Of a stretch of 64,000 nt of DNA, positions 62,660 through 64,000 are shown in pieces (the first letter of the stretch is position 1; every line of letters starts with the position of its first letter). Position numbers and translations under genes: made by a program. The notes beneath the pieces were generated by a model. It made no database searches and was not told the origin of the DNA. It saw nothing but the letters and a program-made list of their open reading frames with translations. This stretch comes from Bryobacterales bacterium (GTDB lineage: Bacteria > Acidobacteriota > Terriglobia > Bryobacterales > UBA6623): assembly GCA_022826925.1 (NCBI GenBank), contig JAJDTX010000145.1, forward strand, positions 26,099-90,098, written 5' to 3'.

Positions 62660-63814
62660 ATGTCATTTCCGAAACGATCGGGAACCTTTGCGACTTGTGC
62701 TGTAGCGGTCTGGCTGGCCGCGGGATGCGGCGAGGAGACTGACCCAGTGCAGCGGTGGGTGTACTTCGGCACGGGTGCAGACCACATTTATGTCTCCCCG
62801 TTCGACGCGGAGAGTGGCGCCCTAGGAGCGCCTCGGGAGGCTGCGCGGATCGGGAGGCCGGGCTTCTTGGCGCTGCACCCTCGGGGCGAGATCCTTTACG
62901 CGGTTGGTCGCGACGGCGAGCAGGGGACTGGATTCACAGGCGAGGCAGCGGCATATGCCATCGATCTTGGAACCGGGAACTTGACCGAGCTCAATCGAGC
63001 CTCCACCTCCGGGCGCGGCGCCTCGCACGTGGCCGTCAACGGGGAGGCGACTGTACTCGCAGCGGTCAACTACGGGGACGGCAACACCGTGACGGTAGGT
63101 GTTCAGCCCGACGGCAGCCTAGGGGAGCCGGTTTCGGACATGCCGCACGCCGGGTCGAGCGTCCACCCGACGCGCCAGGGGGAGCCGCATCCCCATTCGG
63201 CAAACTTCACGCCCGATGGCCTCTTCGTGATCGTGCCGGATCTAGGGACCGACGAGCTGGTCACGTATTCGGTTGACCCGCAGACTGCGGAGCTTGAGCG
63301 CACTCCTGACCCGCAGGTCCGCATGGAGCCCGGCTCGGGGCCGCGTCACATGACCTTCCATTCGAACGGGCGCTGGGCATACGTGATCAACGAACTGGCG
63401 TCGACTGTGGCAGTGATGCACTACCGGCCCCAGGCGGGGCAGTTGGAGCATGTCCAGACGATCAGCACCCTGCCCGAGGAATACGATGGGCCGGCCAACA
63501 CCACGGCGGAGGTGCTGGTGCATCCGAACGGGAGATTCCTGTACGGATCGAATCGCGGGAGCAACACGATCGCGGTGTTTTCCATCGATCCCGGCGACGG
63601 CCGGTTAGAGGCTGTGGAGCGCGTGCCGACCGGCGGCGACTGGCCCCGCAACTTCCGGCTATCGCCCGAGGGACGTTTCCTGCTGGTGGCCAACCAGCGC
63701 TCGGATAGCGTCCACGTCTTCGCCGTCGACACCGGGACGGGCCGCCTCAGCCCGACTGGCGTCAGCGTGACGGTGCCAAGCCCAATGTGCGTTCGTTTCG
63801 TGCCCGCGGGCTAG
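62660..63814 (+). CDS. Lactonase-family beta-propeller lipoprotein
   Basis: A 384-residue protein with GGAGG 7 nt before its ATG. A lipoprotein signal (TCAVAVWLAAGC, Cys about residue 23) anchors it outside the cytoplasm. The body is a seven-bladed propeller of the 6-phosphogluconolactonase type (PF10282): RPGFLALHPRGEILYAVGRD, GEPHPHSANFTPDGLFVIVP, GSGPRHMTFHSNGRWAYVINE and HPNGRFLYGSNRGSNTIAVF. Cytoplasmic family members hydrolyse 6-phosphogluconolactone; the exported location suggests another lactone or a binding role. It has its own ribosome-binding site and is likely independent of the helicase-dprA operon. Confidence 0.9.
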   Translation: MSFPKRSGTFATCAVAVWLAAGCGEETDPVQRWVYFGTGADHIYVSPFDAESGALGAPREAARIGRPGFLALHPRGEILYAVGRDGEQGTGFTGEAAAYAIDLGTGNLTELNRASTSGRGASHVAVNGEATVLAAVNYGDGNTVTVGVQPDGSLGEPVSDMPHAGSSVHPTRQGEPHPHSANFTPDGLFVIVPDLGTDELVTYSVDPQTAELERTPDPQVRMEPGSGPRHMTFHSNGRWAYVINELASTVAVMHYRPQAGQLEHVQTISTLPEEYDGPANTTAEVLVHPNGRFLYGSNRGSNTIAVFSIDPGDGRLEAVERVPTGGDWPRNFRLSPEGRFLLVANQRSDSVHVFAVDTGTGRLSPTGVSVTVPSPMCVRFVPAG

Positions 63815-64000
63815 CTGTATCGCTGTTTGCAGGCTCGCTCGCGGCCCCGGTTGCCTAGACCGAAGTTCCGGGCGGTTTTGCCGCTCGATCTCGCGCTAAC
63901 TCGTTGATTCCAAAGGGCCTAGACTGCTTTCCATGCGCTTGCCGGGTGTTTTATGTTCCCATGTAATTGACTTTTGATGTGCTGGTTTATTGCTTTTATT
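63815..64000. other. Window end, nothing recognised
   Basis: The last 186 bp hold no complete gene. Composition turns AT-rich in the final 60 bp. GGGCGG-TTTTG-CCGCTC near 63878 can form a 6-bp hairpin but has no T-run after it. Confidence 0.35.

Noticed and set aside
62416..62742. GTG-initiated frame overlapping the dprA-like stop
   Set aside because: The GTGA overlap is tempting as a third operon gene, but the product has no recognisable features and runs 80 bp into the lactonase gene, which has its own strong ribosome-binding site.

Overview
The window is GC-rich bacterial DNA and most likely comes from an Acidobacteriota chromosome (Bryobacter/Solibacter-like or a related uncultured lineage). 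This is inferred from gene content: a PadR regulator in front of an 'acidobacterial duplicated orphan permease' (ADOP), a very large Oar-type TonB receptor with a carboxypeptidase-regulatory-like N-terminus, secreted TPR and CRTAC1 (FG-GAP plus ASPIC/UnbV) proteins, and repeated DUF1501/DUF1549-1553 and DUF1552/DUF1592 cytochrome modules. Planctomycetota and Verrucomicrobiota share some of these families, so the assignment is probable, not certain.

Layout. 1-4700 (minus): an edge-truncated recJ-like exonuclease, lysS, a small zinc-ribbon protein and a TIM-barrel hydrolase-like protein. 4929-6900: a tRNA-Ala(GGC) followed by debris: an IS110-type transposase remnant, a Phd antitoxin with a truncated VapC toxin joined to an inverted ssb-like fragment, a small DUF1640-like coiled-coil protein and a lone ribbon-helix-helix antitoxin. 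7048-12418: palindromic promoter, padR, an ADOP permease, a relic of a second ADOP permease, a membrane-fusion protein and an ABC ATPase. 12766-19169: a TonB receptor, then a Tat-exported DUF1552 protein translationally coupled to a DUF1592 cytochrome-like protein. 19469-32277: three exported TPR proteins, two CRTAC1 proteins and a 1091-residue TonB receptor. 32462-44063: a relic of a second DUF1592 gene, a sulfatase, a Uma2-type protein, a Gfo/Idh oxidoreductase, a DUF1553-DUF1501 pair and, divergent from it, a sodium:solute symporter with an enolase-superfamily enzyme. 44157-46236: an AbiE-like type IV toxin-antitoxin pair behind an 18-bp-period palindromic operator. 46390-58679: a second DUF1553-DUF1501 pair with a histidine phosphatase, a lipoprotein, a pentapeptide protein, a LeuB/tartrate-dehydrogenase-like enzyme, a PhyH-sulfatase-cyclase operon, dtd and a PQQ dehydrogenase with a lanthanide-type Asp. 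58810-62419: a RecQ-type helicase fused to a ComF-like phosphoribosyltransferase (frame broken at a G9 tract) coupled by a GTGA overlap to a DprA-like protein. 62660-63814: a lactonase-fold lipoprotein.

How it fits together. Much of the window looks like exported catabolism: TonB receptors for uptake, sulfatases, oxygenase, quinoprotein dehydrogenase, sugar(-acid) oxidoreductase/isomerase enzymes and planctomycete-type cytochrome modules. Conflict or DNA-uptake functions are interspersed.

The best candidate for an under-described system is the RecQ-phosphoribosyltransferase/DprA operon at 58810-62419. It brings together the three activities that in competence are carried by ComFA (helicase), ComFC (phosphoribosyltransferase) and DprA. 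Next are the CRTAC1/TPR/TonB module and the AbiE-like pair with its iterated operator. Several genes have a TANNNT -10 hexamer only 5-10 nt before the start codon, suggesting leaderless transcripts.
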